A stretch of DNA of 64,000 bases from the NCBI RefSeq assembly GCF_036895565.1, contig NZ_CP145904.1, positions 1,736,001 to 1,800,000 of the forward strand. The letters are read 5' to 3'. This stretch comes from Flavobacterium sp. KS-LB2. GTDB lineage: Bacteria; Bacteroidota; Bacteroidia; Flavobacteriales; Flavobacteriaceae. Made by a program: the position numbers and the translations under genes. The notes under the pieces are model-generated. The model searched no databases, was not told the DNA's origin, and saw nothing but the letters and a program-made list of their open reading frames with translations. Positions within the stretch are counted from its first letter, which is position 1, and every line of letters begins with the position of its first letter. Below are positions 55,851-63,732 of the stretch, piece by piece.

Positions 55851-55871
55851 GAAAACTTTCTTCTACCTTTG
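55840..55871 (+). promoter_or_regulatory. promoter before the DUF4258 protein
   Basis: TACCTTTG (55864-55871) matches TAnnTTTG and TTG lies at 55840-55842, 21 nt upstream, so this gene can be transcribed apart from ald. The ATG is at 55887. Confidence 0.65.
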
Positions 55872-55886
55872 CCAAAAATTTAATTC

Positions 55887-56261
55887 ATGAAATTTATTCA
55901 CCGTTTTGCTTATTACTTAGTTGGTTTAGTGATAGGATTGTTTTTTGTAGCCCTTGTTTTTAGTGGTAAAGATACCCGTTGTAACTATTTCCCTAATGCG
56001 AGAGTCTTAAATGATTTGAGAAACAAACCTTTCCATTATTCGGATAAAGCATCTCAGATTTTGGCTGAAAAATGGATTGATACTGCCGATATAAAAAACA
56101 CATTACAATACGGTGATGTAGATTTTGATAACAGTAATATCGAACTTAAAAAAGGAAAGTTGTATGTAATCGAAGGAAAAACAATCAAAAACCAAGAGGT
56201 TACCTTGAAAGTTATTAATTACTCCGATAAAGCTGTTTTAGAAGATATTATAAAAAAATAA
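55887..56261 (+). CDS. DUF4258-like membrane-anchored protein
   Basis: 124 residues. One membrane segment (about 10-27) precedes an extracytoplasmic domain. The mature part (KPFHYSDKASQILAEKWIDTADIKNTLQYGDVDF) resembles DUF4258. The gene follows ald in this order in other flavobacteria, from memory. Its own promoter is at 55840. The function is unknown. Confidence 0.75.
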   Translation: MKFIHRFAYYLVGLVIGLFFVALVFSGKDTRCNYFPNARVLNDLRNKPFHYSDKASQILAEKWIDTADIKNTLQYGDVDFDNSNIELKKGKLYVIEGKTIKNQEVTLKVINYSDKAVLEDIIKK

Positions 56262-56412
56262 TTTCTCTTTTATACCAACAAAAGTAAATTTTAGGAAACA
56301 GTACTTTTAAAATAAAACTATTAAGATATTTAGAAAATTAAGTTTTATAGCCCTAATTAAACTTAATTTCTAAATGGTTTAGAAAAAGATAATTTCAAAA
56401 TAGTTTAAAAAA

Positions 56413-57084
56413 CTACAACCACTTTATAGGTTCTAATCCGTTTTGTTTTAAATACGAATTCGTTTTACTAAAATGCTTATTCCCAAACCATTTCCCTTGA
56501 TTCGCACTCATTGGCGAAGGATGCCCGGATTCCAAAACCAAATGTTTGTTTCGGTCGATTTTAAGTCCTTTTTTATGGGCAAAATTCCCCCAAAGCAAGA
56601 AAACAACATGTTCTTTTTCATTTGAAATTTTTTGAATGACAGCATCAGTAAAAACATTCCATTTCAAGTGTTTGTGACTGTTCGCATTGTCTTCTCTTAC
56701 CGTCAGCGATGCATTCAACAATAAAACTCCCTGCTTTGCCCAAGCTTCTAAATTACCAGAAGTGGGCATAAAAATAGTTCCCAAATCTTCACTCATTTCC
56801 CTGAAAATATTGCGTAACGAAGGCGGAATTCGAACACCATCATTTACAGAGAAACACAAACCATTGGCTTCGCCCTTGCCGTGATACGGATCTTGACCAA
56901 TGATAACCACTTTTACATCTTTGAAACTGCAATAATTAAACGCAGCAAAAATGAATTCTTTCGGAGGATAACACGTATGATTTTTATATTCTTCATCAAC
57001 CGTTTCCATTAATTCCTGAAAATAGGGTTTCTGGATTTCATCTGATAAAATGGATTGCCAAGTGGGATTGAGATTGATTTGCAT
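56413..57084 (-). CDS. ung: uracil-DNA glycosylase
   Basis: Removes uracil from DNA in base excision repair. 223 residues. Motifs are the catalytic water-activating GQDPYHGKGEANGLCFSV (Asp near 62) and the DNA-binding LESGHPSPMSANQGKWFG with the catalytic His near 185. On the minus strand TATCTTTG (57109-57102) is a fine -7 element, 18 nt before the ATG. It is divergent from the MutS2-like gene across a 145-bp gap. Confidence 0.97.
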   Translation of the reverse strand: MQINLNPTWQSILSDEIQKPYFQELMETVDEEYKNHTCYPPKEFIFAAFNYCSFKDVKVVIIGQDPYHGKGEANGLCFSVNDGVRIPPSLRNIFREMSEDLGTIFMPTSGNLEAWAKQGVLLLNASLTVREDNANSHKHLKWNVFTDAVIQKISNEKEHVVFLLWGNFAHKKGLKIDRNKHLVLESGHPSPMSANQGKWFGNKHFSKTNSYLKQNGLEPIKWL

Positions 57085-57101
57085 AGTTAAATATTAGAAA
57101 G

Positions 57102-57109
57102 CAAAGATA
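57102..57109 (-). promoter_or_regulatory. -7 element of ung
   Basis: TATCTTTG on the minus strand matches TAnnTTTG, 17 nt before the ung ATG (57084). Confidence 0.6.
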
Positions 57110-57198
57110 CAGAGAGAATATTTTTTTGAATCATAAAAAGGATAATAAACATTCATTAATTCTTTGTGAAAGTCTGTTAAATAGTCTTAACTATTAGC

Positions 57199-57206
57199 TA
57201 TTTTTG
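57199..57206 (+). promoter_or_regulatory. -7 element of the MutS2-like gene
   Basis: TATTTTTG matches TAnnTTTG and ends 23 nt before the ATG at 57230. No clear -33 TTG at the standard distance. Confidence 0.5.
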
Positions 57207-57229
57207 TCTTGAAAAGAATTATACGATAA

Positions 57230-59395
57230 ATGATATCCATCACTGAAAAAACATTACAAGATTTACAATTTCCAACGGTTCTCGAAACCATTTCGACCAT
57301 TTGTAATACTGACATTGGAAAACAAAAAGCATTAGAAATAACCCCTTTTAAAGACAAGGAAACATTGATGCAAGCATTAATGCAAACCTCAGAATATGTT
57401 TCGTCTTTCCAAAATAACAATGCGATTCCCAATCATGGTTTTGATGCTATCACGCATGAAATAAAGTTTTTGGCCATTGAAGACAGTTTCTTGGAAGTGG
57501 GCAGTTTTAGAAAAATCGCTACCATTTCTTCAACAGTAAATTTCCTGTTGAGTTTTTTGAGAAAATTCGAGGATTATTATCCAAATATAAACGCAAGAGC
57601 AAACCAAGTCGAACTGACTAAAGAAATCATCACGATGGTGGACGAAGTAGTCGATAAATATGGCGAAATTAAAGACAATGCCTCCCCGGATTTATTGAAC
57701 ATCCGTCGCAGTATGAATGCTGTTCGCGGAAAAGTCAATCAAAGTTTTGGTACAGCATTGACACAATACAATGCTTTAGGATATTTAGACGATATTAAAG
57801 AAAGTTTTGTTCAAAATCGACGCGTTTTAGCAGTTTTAGCGATGTATCGCCGTAAAGTAAAAGGATCCATTTTGGGCAGTTCCAAAACAGGAAGTATTGC
57901 TTATATTGAACCCGAAGCTACTTTACAATATTCCCGTGAATTGAGTAATTTAGAATACGAAGAGAAAGAGGAAATCACTCGAATATTAAAACAGTTATCC
58001 AATTATATTCGCCCGCATTTACCGCTTTTAATAAAATACCAGGATTTCCTTAGTGATATTGATGTAATTGCCGCAAAAGCAAAATATGCAAATAAAATCA
58101 ATGGAATTTTACCAACAATTACAGAGGAACGCCGCCTTTATTTTAGAGAAGCTTACCATCCTATTCTGTATTTGAACAATAAACAAAAAAATGAAATTAC
58201 GCATCCGCAAACCATTGAATTAGGTCAAGAAAACAGAATTATTGTGATTTCGGGACCAAATGCCGGAGGTAAAACTATTTCGTTAAAAACCGTTGGATTA
58301 CTGCAATTGATGCTGCAATCCGGAATGTTGATTCCGGTACATGAACGTAGTGAAACGTTTTTATTTGATAGAATCTTAACAGATATTGGAGACAATCAAT
58401 CTATTGAAAATCATTTAAGTACATACAGTTACCGATTAAAGAACATGAACTATTTCTTGAAGAAGTGCAATAGAAAAACCATGTTCCTTATTGATGAATT
58501 TGGTACCGGTTCAGATCCAGAATTAGGAGGTGCTTTAGCAGAAATTTTCTTAGAAGAATTCTATCATAGAGAAGCTTTTGGGATTATTACAACGCATTAT
58601 TCAAATCTAAAAATTCTGGCGAACGAATTGCCTTTTGCTACCAATGCCAACATGCTTTTTGATGAAAAAACATTAGAGCCATTGTACAAATTAGTTTTAG
58701 GTCAAGCAGGAAGTTCCTTCACCTTTGAAGTGGCTTTGAAAAACGGAATTCCTTTCAGCTTAATTAATCGGGCGAAAAAGAAAATTGAAGTTGGAAAAGT
58801 ACGTTTTGATAAAACGATTGCTACCCTTCAGAAAGAACGTTCTAAAATGGAGAAAACTTCGCAAACGCTTAAAGAAGAAGAAACAAAAGCGCGTGAAGAA
58901 GGCAAGAAAATGGAAACCATCAATGTGAAAATCAAACAGAAACTGGAAAGCTATCAAGAATTGTACGACAGCAACCAGAAAACCATTTACATAGGTCAAA
59001 AAATTGAAGACATTTCGGAGAAATATTTTAATAATAAAAATAAGAAAGAACTGCTTGGTGAGTTTTTGAAAATCATTGAAATCGAAAATTCAAAACGCAA
59101 AAAAGCCACAACCAAAGAAGCAAAAGCACTGATTGAAAAGAAAAAAGAAGTCATTCAAGAAGTGACCGTTCAGGTTGAAGAAATCAGAAAAGAAAAGAAA
59201 GAGAAGAAATTAAAAGTGGTGGTTGAGAAACCAAAACCTATCCTAAAAGTAGGCGATCGCGTGCGAATGTTTGACGGAAAAGCGGTGGGAACCATTGATT
59301 CTATTGAAAAAAATAAAGCAACCGTAAACTATGGTGTATTTACTTCAAAAGTGAGTTTGGAAGCGCTGGAATTTGTGGAAGCAGGGAAAAAGTAA
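57230..59395 (+). CDS. MutS2-family ATPase without Smr domain
   Basis: 721 residues. MutS-like core and clamp (about 1-330), then the ATPase with Walker A SGPNAGGKTISLKT (about 341-354), Walker B TMFLIDEFGTGSDPE and the switch region. A long Lys/Glu-rich coiled coil (about 515-680) and a KOW-like domain (LKVGDRVRMFDGKAVGTIDSIEKN) end the protein. MutS2 proteins usually end in a Smr nuclease domain, which is missing here. Roles in recombination control or collided-ribosome rescue are known for MutS2 relatives. Confidence 0.88.
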   Translation: MISITEKTLQDLQFPTVLETISTICNTDIGKQKALEITPFKDKETLMQALMQTSEYVSSFQNNNAIPNHGFDAITHEIKFLAIEDSFLEVGSFRKIATISSTVNFLLSFLRKFEDYYPNINARANQVELTKEIITMVDEVVDKYGEIKDNASPDLLNIRRSMNAVRGKVNQSFGTALTQYNALGYLDDIKESFVQNRRVLAVLAMYRRKVKGSILGSSKTGSIAYIEPEATLQYSRELSNLEYEEKEEITRILKQLSNYIRPHLPLLIKYQDFLSDIDVIAAKAKYANKINGILPTITEERRLYFREAYHPILYLNNKQKNEITHPQTIELGQENRIIVISGPNAGGKTISLKTVGLLQLMLQSGMLIPVHERSETFLFDRILTDIGDNQSIENHLSTYSYRLKNMNYFLKKCNRKTMFLIDEFGTGSDPELGGALAEIFLEEFYHREAFGIITTHYSNLKILANELPFATNANMLFDEKTLEPLYKLVLGQAGSSFTFEVALKNGIPFSLINRAKKKIEVGKVRFDKTIATLQKERSKMEKTSQTLKEEETKAREEGKKMETINVKIKQKLESYQELYDSNQKTIYIGQKIEDISEKYFNNKNKKELLGEFLKIIEIENSKRKKATTKEAKALIEKKKEVIQEVTVQVEEIRKEKKEKKLKVVVEKPKPILKVGDRVRMFDGKAVGTIDSIEKNKATVNYGVFTSKVSLEALEFVEAGKK

Positions 59396-59466
59396 GGATT
59401 GTTCAGACGAAAATAAATTTCAACTCCGTTAAATAATTTTAAATGTTGAATTTTAAATTTTAAATT

Positions 59467-59883
59467 ATGCTCAATATTCCTAAAGACAAAAAAATTATCC
59501 TCTATGATGGCGTTTGCAATCTGTGTGATTCCGCAGTGCAAAGAATCATTAAGCATGATGCAAAAGATGTTTTCAGATTTGTTGCCTTACAATCTGATTT
59601 AGGTCAAAAAATAATTAAACACTTGGGAATTGATACACAAAAAACGGATAGTATTATTCTGTATCAACCGGGTTTCGCTTATTATTATAAATCAGAAGCC
59701 GTTTTAGAAATTGCAAAAGATTTAAGTGGACTATTTTATTTTGGTACTTTATTTTCAATATTACCCACTTCACTAAATAACCATATTTACGATTATATTG
59801 CTAAAAATCGTTACAAATGGTATGGGAAAAAGGAAACTTGCCTGATTCCCACAAAAGAGCTCCAAGCTAAGTTTTTAGAATAA
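59467..59883 (+). CDS. DCC-family thiol-disulfide oxidoreductase (DUF393)
   Basis: 138 residues with the defining motif YDGVCNLCDSAVQRI near the N-terminus (DxxCxxC). The rest is mixed alpha/beta with hydrophobic segments (LFYFGTLFSILPTSL). It is thought to be a membrane-associated redox protein. It follows the MutS2-like gene after 71 bp on the same strand. The stop codon is 9 bp before the palindrome at 59893. Confidence 0.92.
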   Translation: MLNIPKDKKIILYDGVCNLCDSAVQRIIKHDAKDVFRFVALQSDLGQKIIKHLGIDTQKTDSIILYQPGFAYYYKSEAVLEIAKDLSGLFYFGTLFSILPTSLNNHIYDYIAKNRYKWYGKKETCLIPTKELQAKFLE

Positions 59884-59892
59884 ATGACCAAT

Positions 59893-59936
59893 ATGATAAT
59901 TATCATGACTTTTATTTTGCAAGAATAATATATTTG
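59893..59936 (+). promoter_or_regulatory. FNR/CRP-like palindrome and promoter of the 43-aa peptide
   Basis: ATGATAATTATCAT (59893-59906) is a perfect 14-bp palindrome containing TGAT-N4-ATCA, the core of FNR/CRP sites. TATATTTG (59929-59936) is a -7 element. If transcription begins near 59941, the palindrome is centred at about -41.5, the class II activator position. Confidence 0.6.
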
Positions 59937-59959
59937 GACAATCTTAAATTTAATTAATC

Positions 59960-60091
59960 ATGAAAGACACTACACTTTTTTCTTGGGATAATGGTTCATT
60001 TATAATGATTGTCGTTTTTGGGTTAGTAATCATAGGACTTGTTGCCGCAGTTTTAATTATGATGAATTCCGACAAAAAAATAAAAAAATAG
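59960..60091 (+). CDS. 43-residue single-span membrane peptide
   Basis: Starts at ATG 59960 and ends with TAG 60091. MKDTTLFSWDNGSF precedes one hydrophobic helix (about 15-36), then the basic tail NSDKKIKK, so the C-terminus is cytosolic. It has a good promoter and an FNR/CRP-like site in front, and is followed by a hairpin. Many flavobacteria carry similar short proteins of unknown function, from memory. The position is intergenic and on its own promoter, so expression is likely. Confidence 0.75.
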   Translation: MKDTTLFSWDNGSFIMIVVFGLVIIGLVAAVLIMMNSDKKIKK

Positions 60092-60093
60092 CA

Positions 60094-60126
60094 CAAAAAA
60101 AGAGGATGCCCAATGGACATCCTCTT
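60094..60126 (-). terminator. terminator of the ABC-F gene (shared with the 43-aa peptide)
   Basis: AAGAGGATG (60100-60108) pairs with CATCCTCTT (60118-60126); on the minus strand it is followed by TTTTTT. It lies after the end of the minus gene at 60152 and of the plus gene at 60091, so it can serve both. Confidence 0.8.
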
Positions 60127-60151
60127 CTATTATTAACAGAATTAGAGTGAA

Positions 60152-61846
60152 TTAACTTCTAATTAATTTTCTGTATTTCAATCGTTTTGGAGTTAAATCA
60201 CCACCCAAACGTTTTTTCTTATTCTCCTCATAATCAGTGAAACCACCTTCAAAATAATATACTTCAGAGTTTCCTTCGAAAGCTAGAATGTGCGTACAAA
60301 TTCTGTCTAAGAACCATCTGTCGTGAGAAATAACTACCGCACAACCTGCAAAACTCTCCAAACCTTCTTCTAATGCACGAAGCGTATTGATGTCCAAATC
60401 ATTCGTAGGCTCATCCAGTAAAAGTACGTTTCCTTCTTCTTTTAAAGTCATCGCAAGGTGCAAACGGTTACGCTCTCCACCGGAAAGCATAGACACTTTC
60501 TTGTTTTGTTCTCCACCGCCAAAATTAAATCGTGACAAATAAGCTCTTGAATTCACTTGTTTTCCGCCCATCATAATCAATTCCTGACCGTCAGCAAAGT
60601 TTTCCCAAATTGATTTATTAGGATCTATGTTGGAGTGCGCTTGATCTACATAAGCGATTTTTACCGTATCCCCGATTAAAAATTCTCCTGAATCTGGTTT
60701 TTCTTCACCCATTATCATTTTGAAAATAGTTGATTTACCAGCACCGTTTGGTCCAATAATTCCAACAATTCCTGCTTGTGGTAACGTGAAATTTAAATTA
60801 TCATACAGTAATTTATCTCCAAAAGCTTTAGCAACATTTTTGGCTTCAATTACATTCGTTCCTAAACGTGGACCATTTGGAATGTAAATTTCCAAATTTT
60901 CATCTAATTGTTTTTGGTCTTCATTCAATAATTTATCGTAGTTCTGCAAACGTGCTTTTTGTTTCGTTTGACGCCCTTTGGCACCTTGACGAACCCAGTC
61001 CAACTCACGTTCTAGATTCTTTCTACGTTTCGAAGCTACTTTTTCTTCTAGTGCCATACGGCTTGATTTTTGGTCCAACCAAGAAGAATAATTCCCTTTC
61101 CAAGGAATACCTTCACCTCTGTCTAATTCCAAAATCCAACCAGCAACATTATCCAAGAAATACCTATCGTGCGTTACTGCAATTACAGTTCCTGCATATT
61201 GTGCTAAATGTTGTTCTAACCAAAGTACACTCTCAGCATCCAAGTGATTCGTAGGCTCATCCAAAAGCAAAACATCCGGTTGTTGCAACAACAAACGACA
61301 TAAAGCCACACGACGACGCTCTCCTCCTGAAAGATTTTTGATTGGTGTATCGCCATCTGGCGTGCGTAAAGCATCCATTGCGATTTCTAGTTTGGTATCG
61401 ATTTCCCAAGCTCCAAGCGCATCAATTTTGTCTTGTAACGTCGCTTGACGATCCATCAATTTATCCATTTTATCTGGATCTGAATAGTTTTCTTCTAGAC
61501 CAAATAAATCGTTAATACTATTATATTCTGCAAGCACTGCCATCGTTTCGGCAGCTCCTTCTCTAACAATTTCAATAACTGTTTTGCTGTCATCTAAAAT
61601 TGGTTCTTGTTCTAAATAACCTACTGTATAGCCTGGCGCAAAAACTACATCACCTTGATAGTTTTTATCAACGCCAGCAATAATTTTTAATAAAGAAGAT
61701 TTTCCAGATCCATTTAAACCCAAAATACCAATCTTGGCTCCGTAAAAGAAACTCAAATAGATGTTTTTAAGTACTGGTTTATCTGCTCCTTGATAGGTTT
61801 TACTCAATTTTGACATTGAGAATATTACTTTTTTATCGTCTGCCAT
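60152..61846 (-). CDS. ettA: EttA-type ABC-F translation factor
   Basis: 564 residues, two ABC cassettes: Walker A GLNGSGKSSLL (first) and GPNGAGKSTIF (second), signature LSGGERRR and LSGGERNR, and Walker B LLLDEPTNHLD and LLLDEPTNDLD. The inter-domain linker and arm region resemble EttA, which gates the ribosomal E site according to ADP/ATP. No transmembrane segments. It stands alone with a terminator at 60094. Confidence 0.95.
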   Translation of the reverse strand: MADDKKVIFSMSKLSKTYQGADKPVLKNIYLSFFYGAKIGILGLNGSGKSSLLKIIAGVDKNYQGDVVFAPGYTVGYLEQEPILDDSKTVIEIVREGAAETMAVLAEYNSINDLFGLEENYSDPDKMDKLMDRQATLQDKIDALGAWEIDTKLEIAMDALRTPDGDTPIKNLSGGERRRVALCRLLLQQPDVLLLDEPTNHLDAESVLWLEQHLAQYAGTVIAVTHDRYFLDNVAGWILELDRGEGIPWKGNYSSWLDQKSSRMALEEKVASKRRKNLERELDWVRQGAKGRQTKQKARLQNYDKLLNEDQKQLDENLEIYIPNGPRLGTNVIEAKNVAKAFGDKLLYDNLNFTLPQAGIVGIIGPNGAGKSTIFKMIMGEEKPDSGEFLIGDTVKIAYVDQAHSNIDPNKSIWENFADGQELIMMGGKQVNSRAYLSRFNFGGGEQNKKVSMLSGGERNRLHLAMTLKEEGNVLLLDEPTNDLDINTLRALEEGLESFAGCAVVISHDRWFLDRICTHILAFEGNSEVYYFEGGFTDYEENKKKRLGGDLTPKRLKYRKLIRS

Positions 61847-61919
61847 TTTTTTTTATTTAAAATTTAAAATTACTTCGTCTATTCGCTCTTTCAGACTCAG
61901 GTCAACATTAAAATAATTC

Positions 61920-62102
61920 TTAAAGCCTGCCTTTAAGAGAACTAAACACCCAAGCATTAGCCAAAAAGCCAACACCTACAGCTGCAAATCCCCAGCCTGC
62001 TACATCATCGTACCTAAAAGCGCCTAATGCAATCAGCAGTAAACCCATTACAATCATTATTAAAGTAGCCCAACCTAAAATAGTATTTTTATTCATTCCC
62101 AT
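61920..62102 (-). CDS. small membrane protein, CAL67264 family
   Basis: 60 residues from ATG 62102 (MGMNKNTILGWATLIM) or 58 from 62096. Two hydrophobic helices (about 8-27 and 34-52) joined by FRYDDVAGW. The longer frame reaching 62234 overlaps holA and is unlikely. A conserved short family in Flavobacteriia, called CAL67264 to my memory; function unknown. It lies just downstream of holA on the same strand. Confidence 0.75.
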   Translation of the reverse strand: MGMNKNTILGWATLIMIVMGLLLIALGAFRYDDVAGWGFAAVGVGFLANAWVFSSLKGRL

Positions 62103-62178
62103 AATTGTGGTATATATTTTTAATAACCCGATACTACGCCTCGGAATAAGGAGTGCAAATATCGGAAATTTTTGTCCT

Positions 62179-63183
62179 TTAATTAAATATTTTATAAAGC
62201 ATTTCTCGTAGTAAATCAGATTGTGACATTGCATTCGCGCCTACACCCTTACTTTTTACATCAATGTCCCGCAAAGCACCTACAATTTGGCTCACTTTTT
62301 TCATGGGATAGTTTTTCAAAGCCACATCATATTCTTTCAAAAAAAATGGGTTTACGCCTAATACAGCCGACACATTTTTGGGATTTTTATCTTTTAATCC
62401 GTGGTATTTTAAAAGTTGAATAAAGAATCCAAAAACCAAACTAGTAGTAACTACCATTGGATTGTCTTTTGGATTTTGAGCAAAGTTCTCCGCAATTTTA
62501 TAAGCTTTTAGCTGGTTGCGTTCGCCAAGTGCTTTTCGTAATTCAAATACATTGAAATCTTTGCTGAAACCTATGTTTTCCTCGATATCTTTTGGTGTAA
62601 TGGTACTTCCTACTGGCAAGATAATTTGTAATTTTTCCAGTTCATTATTTATTTTACTCAAATCTGTTCCAAGAAATTCCACTAACATGGCATTTGCTTT
62701 GGGCTCAATAGCATATTTTTTACCGGATAAAACACGTTTAATCCACTCTCCTACTTGGTTTTCATATAGTTTCTTGCTCTCATAAACGATACCGTTCTTC
62801 GCTAATAACTTGGTTACTTTTTTTCGTTTATCGAGCGTTTTATATTTGTAGCAAAAAACTAAAACTGTTGTTGCCATTGGGTTTTCAGCGTAGTTTTCCA
62901 GTTTATCTATGGTTCTGATTAAATCTTGGGCTTCTTTTACGATGACCACTTGACGCTCTGCCATCATTGGATAACGTTTTGCAGTAGAAATTATATCTTC
63001 TATAGAAACGTCTCTTCCGTATAAAACGGTTTGATTGAAGCCTTTTTCCTCTTCGGATAAGACTTTTTCTTCGATATAATCTGATAGCTTATCAATATAA
63101 TACGGTTCTTCACCCATCAAAAAATAAATTGGTTTGATGTTACCGCTTTTTATATCATTTACAATTTTTATAACCTCGTCCAT
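62179..63183 (-). CDS. holA: DNA polymerase III delta subunit
   Basis: 334 residues. Clamp-loader subunit that opens the sliding clamp ring. N-terminal motif PIYFLMGEEPYYIDKLSDYIEEKVL is typical; the AAA-like fold lacks a working ATP site. The C-terminal helical collar contains NVFELRKALGERNQLKAYKIAENF. It is on the minus strand and its upstream spacer is the IR-rich boundary with the HsdR_N gene (63184-63275). Confidence 0.94.
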   Translation of the reverse strand: MDEVIKIVNDIKSGNIKPIYFLMGEEPYYIDKLSDYIEEKVLSEEEKGFNQTVLYGRDVSIEDIISTAKRYPMMAERQVVIVKEAQDLIRTIDKLENYAENPMATTVLVFCYKYKTLDKRKKVTKLLAKNGIVYESKKLYENQVGEWIKRVLSGKKYAIEPKANAMLVEFLGTDLSKINNELEKLQIILPVGSTITPKDIEENIGFSKDFNVFELRKALGERNQLKAYKIAENFAQNPKDNPMVVTTSLVFGFFIQLLKYHGLKDKNPKNVSAVLGVNPFFLKEYDVALKNYPMKKVSQIVGALRDIDVKSKGVGANAMSQSDLLREMLYKIFN

Positions 63184-63196
63184 TTTCTTTTTTGTT

Positions 63197-63256
63197 TAAA
63201 TTTAAAGTTTAAAGTTTGTTGAATCGTATGAAACTTTAAACCTTAAACTTTAAACT
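63197..63256. repeat. inverted word repeat between holA and the HsdR_N gene
   Basis: TTTAAAGTTTAAAGTTT (63200-63216) is matched inversely by AAACTTTAAACCTTAAACTTTAAA (63231-63254) with one break. The words equal those at 4114-4140 and 53628-53655. Confidence 0.7.
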
Positions 63257-63263
63257 AAATAAC

Positions 63264-63271
63264 TATTTTTG
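63264..63271 (+). promoter_or_regulatory. -7 element before the HsdR_N gene
   Basis: TATTTTTG matches TAnnTTTG and ends 4 nt before the ATG at 63276, so the mRNA would begin at or next to the start codon (leaderless). Confidence 0.5.
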
Positions 63272-63275
63272 CTTC

Positions 63276-63725
63276 ATGCAGCAATTAAATTTTTCTACAT
63301 ATACTTTTCGTTTCAAAAATAGCGAAAATAAAGTCTCCATTTTCGACGAAATCAGGAAAAAATTTATCATTCTCACACCCGAAGAGTGGGTTCGTCAGCA
63401 TGTCATCCAATTTTTATTGGAAGAAAAAAAATACCCAAAATCATTGATTAATGTAGAGAAAGTTTTAAAAGTCAACGGCTTGCGCAAAAGATACGATGTC
63501 GTGGTTTTCAATTCTGATGGTTCTATTTTTATTTTAATCGAATGCAAAGCACCTGAAGTAAAAATTGCTCAAGCGACTTTCGACCAAATTGCAAGATACA
63601 ATATGACAATGAAGTCCGAATTTTTGATGGTAACCAATGGTTTGAATCATTACTTTTGTCGAATGGATTTTGAAAATGAAAAATATCAATTTCTACCTGA
63701 ATTACCCATGTATAAAATCGTTTAA
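63276..63725 (+). CDS. type I restriction enzyme R protein N-terminal domain-like (HsdR_N) protein
   Basis: 149 residues, only the nuclease-like N-terminal domain of HsdR. The PD-(D/E)xK-type core is KRYDVVVFNSDGSIFILIECKAPEVKIAQATFDQI (Asp, Glu-x-Lys), preceded by EEWVRQHVIQFLLEE. No helicase or methylase genes follow. This stand-alone HSDR_N family is common in Bacteroidota beside housekeeping genes; its role is unknown. The start ATG 63276 is 4 nt after the -7 element. Confidence 0.88.
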   Translation: MQQLNFSTYTFRFKNSENKVSIFDEIRKKFIILTPEEWVRQHVIQFLLEEKKYPKSLINVEKVLKVNGLRKRYDVVVFNSDGSIFILIECKAPEVKIAQATFDQIARYNMTMKSEFLMVTNGLNHYFCRMDFENEKYQFLPELPMYKIV

Positions 63726-63732
63726 TCAAATA

